The notes beneath the pieces were generated by a model. That model made no database searches and was not told the origin of the DNA. It saw only the letters and a program-made list of their open reading frames with translations. Made by a program: the position numbers and the translations under genes. This document shows, piece by piece, positions 41,763 through 53,267 of a DNA stretch of 64,000 bases. The stretch is from contig CAVNZG010001017.1 in the NCBI GenBank assembly GCA_963693315.1, forward strand, positions 41,450 to 105,449. Direction: 5' to 3'. Positions within the stretch are counted from its first letter, which is position 1; each line of letters opens with the position of its first letter. This DNA comes from Diogma glabrata. Taxonomy: Eukaryota; Arthropoda; Insecta; Diptera; Cylindrotomidae.

Positions 41763-42341
41763 TAAAATGTCCAATTTTTCCGTCGTAACCAAATCACTTT
41801 TTGTATTTTTCACTTAATGTTATCACTTAATGTATTTTAATACACAATTTTTGCTAACTCCATGAATTTTTATATTATCATGGAAACGATACGGATTAGT
41901 GCCACCATGTTTTTAACTCAACGAAACTCTTAATTCGAGTTAACTCTGTCATGGAAACGTAGTATATAATTTACCTGAATTAGATAAAATCCAATGCAGA
42001 TTGTACAAATTTAAATGTCATTAGTTTTATTTCATATAAATAAATATAACGAGCCAACTTTTAAATCTGAGTCTTTCCTTAACCTAGTTTGATAGCTAAA
42101 ATGAAATTGCCGTATGTCATTCAATCTAAAATTTGTTATTTTATAATAATTATTGCATTAAAAATCAATTGAGTTACTAGCTTTATTGATTATTTATTTT
42201 TAATTTATATACATATTTACAAATTTTTAGTGCATTTAAAATCGTTTATTAAAAATTTAAGTAGATAAAATAAAAATAGCCGTTAGACAAAACCTTCAAT
42301 ATGTACTAAAATAAATTATGGTTTTGATTTTCATTTTACAA
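41763..42341. other. Non-coding, AT-rich
   Basis: ATGGAAACG appears twice as a direct repeat (about 41880 and 41951), bracketing an inverted AACTC...GAGTT. This could be a tiny TE remnant. Nothing else is recognised. Confidence 0.3.
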
Positions 42342-42588
42342 TGCATGCACAATGAAAATACTTTTACTCATGAGATCCAAGTTTGTATGAAAATATATTT
42401 AGAGAAAAAAAAATTTATTTTTCAAATACTTTTTCCTGAATGCAAAAGTTAAAAATTTCGTAACTATTTCCTCATGATTAATAGAGAATTGAGCTACCTA
42501 CATTTTAAAGCATTGTATTTCTATTAAAAAAGAATAATAAAAAGTTGCTCAAATCTCATGAGGAAAAACCTTATACATTGTGCATGCA
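42342..42588. mobile_element. 247-bp MITE-like element (copy A)
   Basis: Ends are inverted: TGCATGCACAATGAAAATAC and CTCATGAGAT at the left, and ATCTCATGAGG and CATTGTGCATGCA at the right, about 27 bp with mismatches. No TSD was resolved. Also in copy B at 49396-49646. Confidence 0.5.
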
Positions 42589-44610
42589 CCGTTAGTTTTA
42601 GTATATTCAAAAATTTTAGAATGGCAGCTCTTAATCATATTTTAGAATCATATGTTCGAAACTTCAACTTTGTTTATTGAGAAATGTCAAAATCATTGTT
42701 TATTTTTTGGAAAATATGGTTTCTTTTTGACCATATTTCATAATTAAATTATTATGTGTTAAGTATTTTTTAAATTAGTACAATTATTGTACGACTGTAC
42801 GTGAACAAGCGAATTTTCTTCTCTTATGTATCTTTATTAATATTCCTCAACTGTGTAATCAAGATTGAACTAACATTTATCATATATCTACATTAAATAA
42901 ATAATTTTAAAGAGAATGTATTTTGGTTCTTATTTTTTTCTTTTGTACGAACACAAAACTATAGTTAACAATTTCAACTTAAAATTTTTGGCATTTTTGT
43001 ATCACATTCCTTAATTTTTCTTTTAAATAGCGTTGAACTGACATTCACCGTAAATAAACTAAACAAATAGGTAAAAAAAAATAACAGTACCATTTTGGTT
43101 TATTGTACACGTACACATAAATTTTTCTATTTATACTATTTCTGATTAACTAATTGACTAGCCGAATATCACGGAATTGACAAAAAAAAACAGTTTATCA
43201 ATGGACAAAACACTAGAATGTATTTTGGTTTTGGTTTTCTTTTATACGAACACAAAACTATAGTTCACAATTTCAACTTAAAAATTTTGGCATTTTGTTT
43301 TATCACATTCCTTATTATTTTTTTTTTTTAAATAGCATTGAGCTGACATTCACCGTAATTAAATTAAATAAAAATAACAGTACCTTTTTGGTTTATTTTA
43401 CACGTACACATAAATCTTTCTATTTATACGAATTCTGAGTAACTAATTAACTAGCCGAATATCACGGCATTGACAAAAAAAACAGTTTATCAAATGGACA
43501 CAGCACTTGATTAAATTTTTTATTATTTAAGTAGGTTAAGCGAAAATGCACTTACGAATATGGTGGACTTGTATCACAAAAATTTAGCGGGATCATGTCC
43601 CGTCCGCTCATTTTTAACCAGCAACTTAATCCTCCAAACAAAAATCTAGATCGACATCTCAATGTTCTCCACAGAATTCCAATTATCTTTCCTTTGCAGT
43701 CCACTACAATGGTTTTAGTTTTTAACTTGAATTCCTATTTTTATTTAATTTTAAATTCTCGTGGGATCCGGAAAATAAGCGGAAAATAATATAATAAATA
43801 AATACACACATCTATTTCACGGAGATGTCAAAAAAAACAAACAACAATATGAATCCAATCGGAAACAAATGTAACAGAACTAACTTATAACTTGTAACTT
43901 ATTTCCGATATATTAATAACACTTATCACTGCATCCAGAATGAATCAATTGCAAGCTCAATCGACGTTACGGCGTTCAGGCATCACAGAACTACAAAAGT
44001 CGTACAGTGAAGTTCGGTTTCATATCGGAAAGATTGTTTGAAGTAAATTTTCTTTTTCTCATGCAAAGAAAAAAAAGATTGAATGTATAACAAAGCAAGA
44101 TGATACTTCTTTGCATGTTAATGACTGTAAAAAAAATAAACGCACAGCTGTTGTAAGGTTTTGAAAACTTCGTTGTGTAAGTTACGTTTGATGTTTAGAG
44201 AATTCAAATTGAAGTAATAGAGTGAACCAAAGCGGATGGAAACATAGTATGAGTTAACTTCAGCGAATTGCAAAACCAAATAGCAATGCCTATAGAGACA
44301 AAATTTAAGGAAAATTTTTACATTCATACAATTTTCGATCAAGATGAAAGTTTACTATAGGTAATGACAACTTTTAATTAATTACAATTTAAAATCAATT
44401 AGCGCAAGGAGTTCAATTCTCTTCAAACATGTCCGTCCAGCTAATGAAAATTTAGTTAAATTTTAAGAAAAATAAGAAAACGATGAGTTACGGGGACTAA
44501 AAGAAAAATGACTATTGATGATGAATGGTTGGGAAACCATTACGAGCGGTACCGGTTAATAATAGAAATGACACTTAATGAAACTACGACTATGATATAC
44601 TATGTTCAGA

Positions 44611-44871
44611 CTATCCATTACAAATTTTCATTGCGATAGAACTGTTGCAATTTAGACCAATGAGAGTTTGAGCTTCCAGATCTTTTGTTGACCAAACTGA
44701 TACATTTGTACTATTTTCATTCCCATCAGGCTTTACTTGAACACCAGTAGCAACATCAAAAATCTTTTTACTCTTTAGTGTTAGATTCAATTTAAACCGC
44801 CATGACTCGTAATTTACATTGCCTTTTGCATCTTCTGTTAAGCATTCTAATTGAGATCTTACAGTTTCCAT
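44611..44871 (-). pseudogene. gag: Copia-2 gag N-terminal fragment (copy B)
   Basis: 86 codons, differing from the copy A fragment by Lys for Gln in the DAKGN position. Downstream gag is missing because B carries only the right half of the 4.0 kb insertion. Confidence 0.83.
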
Positions 44872-45043
44872 TTTGACTTATTTGTTGAGTTCAGACCTTT
44901 CTTACTGACTTACAGACCTTTCTTACTGACTTAAAGACTTTTCTTACTGACAGGATGCTTTCTTACTGACTGGATACAGACTTGTATATTGACGGACTTA
45001 ACCTCAAATTTTTTTACAAGGGCACATGCCTGGGCCCATAACC

Positions 45044-45313
45044 TGTAGAATTTCTACTGTTTACTTGTCTTGTTTTGTAAAAATATTAGGTTATTTATAA
45101 TTAGCTTTTCATTTATTAAACAATCAATATTCATAAACAATATTTTTATTTATTTCAATTTAAATTTGTTTGATTTCTAACTCAACAATGTTTTTACATT
45201 TCATTTATTTTTAATGACATAACAAAAACGTATGTGCGCAGACGCAAGAAAAAGACGAATAAAAAATTACTTAAGCTAGGTTTACACTCAAGAGAAAATA
45301 ATTAATTCTAACA
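45044..45313 (-). repeat. Copia-2 5' LTR (copy B, solo context)
   Basis: 270 bp, two visible differences from 33390-33659 (GATTTCTAAC and AGGTTTACAC). It is followed by CAACC, ACAACA and GAATG as in copy A, which proves that the nested insertion preceded the duplication. Confidence 0.9.
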
Positions 45314-47278
45314 CAACCACAACAGAATGTATACAAAAATGAACTAAATGTCAAAATTTATATTGGAGTACTAGTTCTGATTCTTACCACCAGAAGTTTC
45401 CTCCAATCGTCAATTAACATCTTATATTGGAGTACTAGTTACAAAACCTGCCACCAGCAGCGCGATTTTTTAGATTCCAATCGTCAATACATATAAGTAC
45501 GTCAGTACATATAAGTCGCGTTTTACCTCCGAACTGGCTGTCCAGGACAGAGAAAAATATTGGTAAAATACAGGGAAATTTTTAGAACTAAAATGTAGCT
45601 AACTTCAAGTGAATATTTTGACAATCGCCATTAATGTTTGTTTACGCTTGTGTTATATTTGTTTATTTCATGAAGAGCCATATATTTTATATTTAAACGA
45701 CGAGATTCGAACTAAAAAAAAAAGTTAAATTAAAGATTAAATTTAATTTTTTGTTTTGTACGTATATACGTATGTACGTATATGTAATGTTTTTGACATC
45801 TAAAAATAAACATACATGAAGATAGTGTTAATTTAAAAAATAGTACTAAAAATGTCCCATTGTTTATTTCCCTCACCTGTTCTGAACTGCTCTCGATAAA
45901 ACACAAGATTTGTTGCGAACTGGTAAAAATAAATTTAATTTGTCAATTTATTTTAAAGAGATTAATTAAAATGGATGGATAAACGATAAATATTTAATAT
46001 TTATGCAATCAAAATTGAAATAATTTTAATTTGAACGAAAAAATATAAATAAAACAATCGCTGTCCCGTACAGTTGTCGGAAGAAAAAACGCGACTATAG
46101 TTACAATTATTAAATATTCGGCTCGAAATATGTACATGTGAAATTATTTTATAGTTTTTAGTCATATATTTTAATTTTTCAATGAATGTTTTGTTTGATA
46201 ATCATTAATTTTTTGTTCACTGTGGACCTACATTATATTTCTTTTATTCACAACTGCTGTAGAATATATGCATTCCTTGTGTGTGTCCTTATTAGATTTT
46301 ATTTTATTACATTTTAGTGACATTATTGTGAATATATCGTATAAAACACAATAATTAATCATTCAAAATTGAACAATTCATAGTTATATAAAAATTGTCG
46401 TTAACAAAACGTTAATTTTTTAAATTTTCTTTAGTATGTCAAAAAAATTTACGAAAAAATGCATATTTTTTTTCTATGTAAATCGGAAAAAAAAATTGAT
46501 TTTTTTGCGTATACGAATATTTATTGAATTGAATTGAATTATTGAATTGAATTGACAAAAATTGCACTGCCACAAAGAGAAGTGACAGAACACAGAACTA
46601 ATAATAATTTAAGTCGTTGCCACATGACAAAAATTTTTGCCGGATGGCTAGCAACGATTTTCTAATTTTTGATTAAACGAAAACTTGCTTTATTTAGATA
46701 TTATGCCAAATGTATGGTAAATTAGAATATCTGTCGATTAAAATAAAAAAAACTTATTATTAAATTAATTTTAATTGATAATTCGTCCAAAAATAATTTT
46801 GCACGATTTCTACCGCCGATAGAAATAAAAAAATCGTTCATAAATCTCCACTGATTTATTGGAGAATTTTGAACGATTTTTGTAGAATTATGACCGATTT
46901 TTTTTTATCGTTCGGATTTAACCTCACATCGTGGTATTTTTCATTTTGAAAGTTTATGTTTTTGTGATTGTTTATAATTTACGTTGAGTTTGTTTTAACT
47001 TAAAGTTTTAGGAATCAAATTACATTCATAGTAAAAATTTTCATTTCAAATTCAATATAACAATTCATATTTTATTTTGCAAACTGTCAGTTTTAGTGTT
47101 GTTGTTGTTGTATATATCGCCGATAAATTTTTTGTTCATGTGGCACATTTCACTTAAAACTACCGAATTCGTTCGTTTATATTTTGCATGTGGCATGACT
47201 TTTATAGCTATTAAGCGGCAAACACAAAAACTAAAATGAACAGTGGATAATAAGTATATTAAGATACATTGTATATTA

Positions 47279-47380
47279 AGAGCAGAAAGTACTTCATTGC
47301 TGCTCGTGCATGAAAATTGCTGGTTGAGGCGCAGCCGAAACCAGAAATCATGCCAGAGCAGCAATGTTACTTTCTGCTCA
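47279..47380. other. ~100-base hairpin (copy B)
   Basis: Same structure as 40225-40326, with GAGCAGAAAGTA at the left pairing with TACTTTCTGCTC at the right. Confidence 0.5.
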
Positions 47381-47550
47381 AAGTATACATACTATTTTTT
47401 TAACGACTGCCGACAAATACGATTAAAGTTGTCAAGGAGGCATTTATTTGTTGTTTAAAAAACGTATCGGACGTCAAGTTAAAATTTTAAATTAATAAAA
47501 TTAAAATTTATACACAGTTTATATCTATTTTAAAATAAAAATAATTTAAA

Positions 47551-47944
47551 ATGAGCAGTAGTGATGAAAGTGATATAATTAGCACTTCACCTTATACAAA
47601 AGAAGCAGCCAACAATTTAACTTTAGATCTGTTGCCTGAAAAATCTAAAGTCCGGTATGAAAAAGCTTACCTATTATTTATATTTATCAATTGGTGTAAG
47701 AACAAAAAAATAGTAAAATGTAAATTCTGAAGATGTGTTTTTGGCATATTTTGGTGAACTATCGCAGACAAAAAAGTCTTCAACAATGTGGTCAAATTAT
47801 TCAATGTTAAAATCAACATTCATCGTTTAAGAAAATTTGGATATTAGTAAATATAAAAGATATATGCCTTTTTTAAAAAAGAAGTCTTCGTGTTATTGAG
47901 CCAAAAAATCAAAAGTGTTTTGGAGAGAAGAAATTAAAAAGTTT
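47551..47944 (+). pseudogene. Tyrosine-recombinase (Crypton-like) relic, copy B
   Basis: Essentially identical to 40497-40890 with the same stops and frameshift, so the damage predates the duplication. Confidence 0.6.
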
Positions 47945-48001
47945 TAATATTATTTCTTTGTCCATTATGTCTTTTGTTTTACTTGTGTTTTTACTTACCG
48001 C

Positions 48002-48563
48002 CTTTTTTTTTTTTTTTAAGGCGTTCATGCTCCATGTAGGAGCGTTGCCAGGTTCATCAGCTTTGAATATTCACTACGGTCATTCGCAACAGCGACATAA
48101 TTACCATGGCAGCCGATTTTTTTAAGGTCGTTTATTACGTCAGTCTCCCATTGTAGTCGTGGTCTACTTCGCGGTCGCCCACTCCCTGGGGTACTAACGT
48201 ACATTTTTCTAATCATTCCAGACTGTGAATCGGCTCGTCGAACATGCCCAAACCAAGCAATCCTATTAGAACGGATACAACCTATTATACCAGGACCCTC
48301 AAGAAGGTCTCTGATCTTAAAGTTATACCGGGTTCTATACTCTCCATCGTCTGTCTTAAGTGGACCAAAAATGTAGCGTAGGATCTTAAGCTCAAATACA
48401 GATAAATGCGATTCGTCATTTTGTGTAAGGGTCCACGTTTGTGACCCATACATCATAACCGGTCTAATCAATGTCTTGTATAACTTGAGCTTGGTGTTAG
48501 TTGATACATACGGTGATCCAAGGAGAGGTTTAATTGAGTAGAAAGTTCGATTACCTGCAGCGA
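48002..48563 (-). mobile_element. 5'-truncated RTE LINE with 11-bp TSD (copy B)
   Basis: Flanked by TTACTTACCGC at 47991-48001 and 48564-48574. The coding part 48025-48471 translates identically to copy A. The poly-T run is slightly longer. Confidence 0.87.
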
Positions 48564-48721
48564 TTACTTACCGCTTAAGAGCAGAAAAAATTAAAAAATG
48601 CTCGCTAAACAGCAAAAGCCAACTAATAATAATAACTTAACTTAATAATATCCTTAATTCAACGAAAGTAGCGCGATTAGAGAAGGTTAATAAAAAACAA
48701 ACACAAAACAAAAACGTAAAA

Positions 48722-48817
48722 ATGGCGTCGCGAGTGTTTTGGAGTGAAGAGGAAAATAAAATTTTAATTGAAATTATTCAAGAAAAAACTAGTAAATGTA
48801 ATAATAAAAAACATTAG
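48722..48817 (+). CDS. Short SANT/Myb-like ORF fragment (copy B)
   Basis: Identical 31-residue frame to 41667-41762. Same caveats. Confidence 0.38.
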   Translation: MASRVFWSEEENKILIEIIQEKTSKCNNKKH

Positions 48818-49395
48818 TAAAATGTCCAATTTTTCCGTCGTAACCAAATCACTTTTTGTATTTTTCACTTAATGTTATCACTTAATGTATTTTAATTCAC
48901 AATTTTTGCTAACTCCATGAATTTTTATATTATCATGGAAACGATACGGATTAGCGCCACCATGTTTTTAACTCAACGAAACTCTTAATTCGAGTTAACT
49001 CTGTCATGGAAACGTAGTATATAATTTACCTGAATTAGATAAAATCCAATGCAGATTGTACAAATTTAAATGTCATTAGTTTTATTTCATATAAATAAAT
49101 ATAACGAGCCAACTTTTAAATCTGAGTCTTTCCTTAACCTAGTTTGATAGCTAAAATGAAATTGCCGTATGTCATTCAATCTAAAATTTGTTATTTTATA
49201 ATAATTATTGCATTAAAAATCAATTGAGTTACTAGCTTTATTGATTATTTATTTTTAATTTATATACATATTTACAAATTTTAGTGCATTTAAAATCGTT
49301 TATTAAAAATTTAAGTAGATAAAATAAAAATAGCCGTTAGACAAAACCTTCAATATGTACTAAAATAAATTATGGTTTTGATTTTCATTTTACAA

Positions 49396-49646
49396 TGCAT
49401 GCACAATGAAAATACTTTTACTCATGAGATCCAAGTTTGTATGAAAATATATTTAGAGAAAAAAAAATTTATTTTTCAAATACAAAAAAAAAAAAAAATT
49501 TAAAAGTTAAAAATTTCGTAACTATTTCCTCATGATTAATAGAGAATTGAGCTACCTACATTTTAAAGCATTGTATTTCTATTAAAAAAGAATAATAAAA
49601 AGTTGCTCAAATCTCATGAGGAAAAACCTTATACATTGTGCATGCA
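49396..49646. mobile_element. MITE-like element (copy B)
   Basis: Copy of 42342-42588. Its middle differs by an A-run replacing TTTTTCCTGAATGC near 49483-49500. Confidence 0.5.
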
Positions 49647-49846
49647 CCGTTAGTTTTAGTATATTCAAAAATCTTAGAATGGCAGCTCTTAATCATATTT
49701 TAGAATCATATGTTCGAAACTTCAACTTTGTTTATTGAGAAATGTCAAAATCATTGTTTATTTTTTGGAAAATATGGTTTCTTTTTGACCATATTTCATA
49801 ATTAAATTATTATGTGTTAAGTATTTTTTAAATTAGTACAATTATT

Positions 49847-50124
49847 TTTATATATATCAGGTATGTATCTTATTTAATTTTTATAAAAAAAAGTGTTAAT
49901 TTTATTTAAATTATTATAAAAATCATCGATATTGACCGACACTACATTTTACAAAAAAGTGATTTTTATATGGAAATTTTTTTTTCATAAGGCCATATCT
50001 CGAGAACCGGGCACAATTTTGATAAGTTCCCTTAACATTTTCGTCTTGGTTTAGCATCAACTAAAAAATTTCAAATCGAGGGGCCAAAGACTTCAAAGAA
50101 CTGCCAAAATTTTAACATTAAAAT
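49847..50124. other. Non-coding, unique
   Basis: AT-rich. Contains CATAAGGCCATATCTCGAGAACC and a long AT tract. Nothing recognisable was found on either strand. Confidence 0.3.
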
Positions 50125-50680
50125 CTTGAAAATATGTATTTAATCATTTTATACCTAATATAATATAATTATTGTTATGATTTTAATATGAAAATCAATT
50201 AATGTGATAATCGGTTTTAAACCGGTTGAATTTGCAGATGAAATCATCTGACAATTTTCTAGTAGTTAATTAGTAAACCAAATAATTTTTCAAAAAGTCA
50301 GTTGCTATCAGCTAATAGTGTATCCTTTCATAAAAAAATTGATATAATTCAAAAATTATGTTCAATTGACTCAAAAAAATCAATTTTTAAAAGATATGCA
50401 TTTTTTCGTAAATTTTTTTTACATACTAAAGAAAATTTAAAAAATTAACGTTTTGTTAACGACAATTTTTATATAACTATGAATTGTTCAATTTTGAATG
50501 ATTAATTATTGTGTTTTATACGATATATTCACAATAATGTCACTAAAATGTAATAAAATAAAATCTAATAAAGACACACACAAGGAATGCATATATTCTA
50601 CAGTAGGTCCACAGTGAACAAAAAATTAATGATTATCAAACAAAACATTCATTTAAAAATTTAAAATATATGACTAAAAA
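50125..50680. repeat. Inverted partial copy of segment A (34755-35142 and 36273-36500)
   Basis: The reverse complement matches 36500-36273 and then 35142-34755 with the 1.13 kb insertion missing. The junction shows a single ATTATATC. Near 50610 a short piece is deleted relative to A (the CATTATATTTC...GCTG part). Divergence is higher than between A and B, so this copy is older. Confidence 0.88.
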
Positions 50681-51231
50681 CTATAGGGCGATTTTTCTGT
50701 TCCGGTGCTTACCGCAATGGCGCTGCAAAAGGGGGATAAGAGAATAAATTCAAAAAATTTTATATGGAATTTCATACAAAACACAACTTGAATAATTTTA
50801 AAAATTATCTATGAAATTACTCATTTTACCACAATTGAACAATTTTAATTTGCTTATGGAGTATTATTGACTATATTTTAAGCGTAATATATAAAATATT
50901 ATTCATAAGTCGCTCAAAAAAGAAACATAAAAATTACCAAGATTTCCCATACAAAGTTGTATGAAAAATTTAACCTATTTTCGTATTTGTTTTACGGACA
51001 GAAGAAAAGAAAATATTTTATATATTAAGCTTAATATATAGTCAATAATAATTCATAAACAAATTAAAATTATTTAATTGTAGTATAATGAGAAATTTCA
51101 TAGATAACTTTTAAAATTATTCAAATTGTGTTTTGTATGGAATTCCATATAAAATTTTTGTGATTTTTTCTCTTATCCCCTTTTTGCAGCGCCATTGCGG
51201 TAAACACAGGAACAGAAAAATCGCCCTATAG
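50681..51231. mobile_element. Fold-back (long TIR) element at a TA target
   Basis: The left arm starts TAGGGCGATTTTTCTGTTCC and the right arm ends GGAACAGAAAAATCGCCCTA. Pairing continues through CGCAATGGCGCTGCAAAA, TATGGAATTTCATACAAAAC and TTTTAAAAATTATC for about 230 bp per arm, leaving a loop of roughly 90 bases around 50905-51000. TA flanks fit Tc1/mariner-type MITEs. No ORF. The transcript would form a long hairpin. Confidence 0.8.
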
Positions 51232-51450
51232 GGCGATTTTTCGGTTCCGGTGTTTACCGCAATGGCGCTGCAAAAAGAGGATAAGCGAAAAATTTTCAAA
51301 AATTTACATGGGATTTCATACATAGCATGACTGTAATAATTTTAAAAATTATCAATGAATTTTCACATTTTGTTCCAACTTGATATTTTAAGTTTGTTAA
51401 TGAAGTATGGATGACTATATATCAAGCATAATATATTTCATACCATTCTT
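51229..51450. repeat. Third arm of the fold-back family, partial
   Basis: It begins TAGGGCGATTTTTCGGTTCC directly after the right arm of the preceding element and follows the left-arm sequence with more divergence (GCAATGGCGCTGCAAAAAG, GGGATTTCATACAT). No matching right arm was found, so this is a truncated neighbour copy. Confidence 0.75.
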
Positions 51451-51828
51451 GTTTAGGCTAAAAAAAAACCATAAAAGTTAACGAAAATGTTCATTCAAGC
51501 TTATATTTATATAAGGTGTTTACTTTTTCTTATATATGGTGTTTACTTATATTTATATAAGGTGCCTACCACGAAGTACTAAAACTTTGTATCAAAATTC
51601 AAAAAACATCTTCATTGGATTATTAAATGGAGATAGCTTATATAATTTGAAATTTTTATTTGGAACTTGATAAAATTACGTTTTCTGTGTTTTAAAGTGA
51701 AGTATGAAAAATTGGTTATCCTAAATTTAAATATCAGTAATTGATAGAATAACAATAATTGATTTTTTTTAGTTTATAGCCATCTACCATTTATTTTAAA
51801 AATAATTGTACGAAAGAAAGATAATATA
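51451..51828. other. Non-coding
   Basis: Short direct repeats of TTATATAAGGTG(T/C)(T/C)TAC lie near 51510-51570. No gene seen. Confidence 0.3.
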
Positions 51829-52050
51829 ATGGCTAAATATTGTTGTGTTCCAAGTTGTAATTCAAAAGTGATGAAAGGAAGCGGTGTGAAATTCCATCCA
51901 TTGCTAAAAAATATAAAAATTGCGCATTTATGGATGAGAATTCTGCGAATAGGAAAAAATATAACAGCCCATTCTACTGTGTGCAGTCTTCATTTTTGGA
52001 AAGTGATTATCAAGTTAATCAATATCGGAGAGGTACAGATACTTAAATGA
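51829..52050 (+). pseudogene. THAP zinc-finger domain fragment
   Basis: The frame starts MAKYCCVPSCNSK, then GVKFHPL, LWMRIL and VCSLHF. The C2CH pattern of the THAP domain is present (Cys-x4-Cys near the N-terminus, then Cys-x2-His in CSLHF about 45 residues later), with the conserved Trp and Pro. THAP domains bind DNA and are shared by host proteins and P-element-type transposases. The C-terminal AVPTIF-like box and all downstream protein are missing, and the frame stops 8 bases after entering unrelated sequence. It is a relic of a host THAP gene or a P-like transposase. Confidence 0.7.
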
Positions 52051-52083
52051 CATATTTATCTGGCTAATTTCGTTACCCTAACT

Positions 52084-52375
52084 TTGAAGGGTAAAATGCA
52101 TGAATGTATAAACCCCGCATGGCTCAACCATATTCTTTTTTTCGTTTTGCTCGTCAATCGGTTTGTGCAAACAGTCAAAGTGTTGAGATCACTCGCTGTC
52201 ATAGCGACAGAATTCAGAGAGATTTCTTTGTCCGTACATCGTAAACATGAAATGTTTTGTCCGAATCAATAGTCTCAGGGGCACTCAGTCCACAAAGGTT
52301 TAAAAATACGTTCATCAACACCTCAAAACGCATGTTTTGGTAGGACCTAAGTCTTTAAAGGCATATATGTGTTGT
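52084..52375 (+). pseudogene. 3' relic of the 9519-12542 LINE family
   Basis: The start AAGGGTAAAATGCATGAATG matches the GKMHERINPA part of the intact LINE (about 11704). After a deletion the rest follows its C-terminus: CGCTGTCATAGCGACAGAA, GAGAGATTTCTTTGTCCG, GTCTCAGG and GGACCTAAGTCT. Stops and shifts abound. It shows that this LINE family has older dead copies nearby. Confidence 0.75.
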
Positions 52376-53267
52376 TGAAACACATATTGTAATCATTACT
52401 ACACAACACTTTTTATAAAAAAATGCTTTCAATATTTACATAATATATTCAATATGACCTTACATCAAAATGAAAATGTGGGAAATTCTAGTATGTCAAA
52501 ACTTTCTAAATTAGAAATTACAATTCTAAAGCCTATAGAGGTAAATTTATTAGTTGAATAGAGGTAAATTTATTAGTTGAATTGAAATGGATATAACAAT
52601 TTTTTTTTTTTTAGATTCCGCCAGTAAACTCAACAGTCACCATTAGAGATCCCTTTAAGCAAAAGAAACGGATCGCTAAAAGCGAAGCATAAACGAAACA
52701 TTTATGAGCTCTTTTTTCCTGTGATAAAATATGCATCGCAAAAGTAATACATAAATGTTATGCGTACGATACACAAAAACGTATTACAAAACCGAAACAT
52801 TTTAGTTACATTAAAGTTCTTCGTTTATATTACGCTTACGTAACACTTTATTTTAAGGTTATGTCAAATCCTTTATATTACACTTACGTAACACTTTATT
52901 TGAAGGTTATGTCAATTCCTTAAACTGTCAAATATATATTATCCCAATTCGCGCGTGAAGAAAACATTATTAAATCAAAATATATTTATTTTACTATTAA
53001 TTTTTGTTTAAACTACAATTAATTAAAAAAGTAAAAAGCTAAGCTTAAACTAGTTAACGGAATAGGAAAAGGCAATATTTTTGTTAATTTTATCATACGT
53101 ATTATAAATATGTTTTTTTATATTCAAAATAACATATAATTATACAAAATATTTTTCACATTATGTGAACAAAATTTTGTATACATATTTGAATTTAATA
53201 CATTTTACTTTATATTTATTTTATATTTATATAAGAAAGAAAACTTTATATAAGAAAGAAAGATAAT
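52376..53267. other. Non-coding; contains a ~57-bp tandem pair
   Basis: A unit with TTTATATTAC(G/A)CTTACGTAA and CACTTTATTT(T/G)AAGGTTATGTCAA occurs twice in tandem near 52822-52922. No gene was recognised. Confidence 0.4.

Larger units (their letters stand above)
30990..42788. repeat. Segmental duplication, copy A (11.8 kb)
   Basis: It starts at CGACTGTACGTGAACAAGCG and matches 42792-49846 at very high identity, in the same orientation and almost directly adjacent (three bases apart). Relative to B it additionally holds about 190 bp near 32057-32250, the MITE 34230-34499 and about 4.3 kb between about 35116 and 39495. Confidence 0.93.
42792..49846. repeat. Segmental duplication, copy B (7.05 kb)
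   Basis: It starts at the same CGACTGTACGTGAAC as copy A and follows it to about 46512. It then jumps with short filler (repeated TTGAATTGAA) to the equivalent of 39495 and continues to AATTAGTACAATTATT. It keeps about 16 bases from inside the 35143-36272 insertion (ACGAATATTTATTGA at the junction), so B once had that insertion too. Confidence 0.93.
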
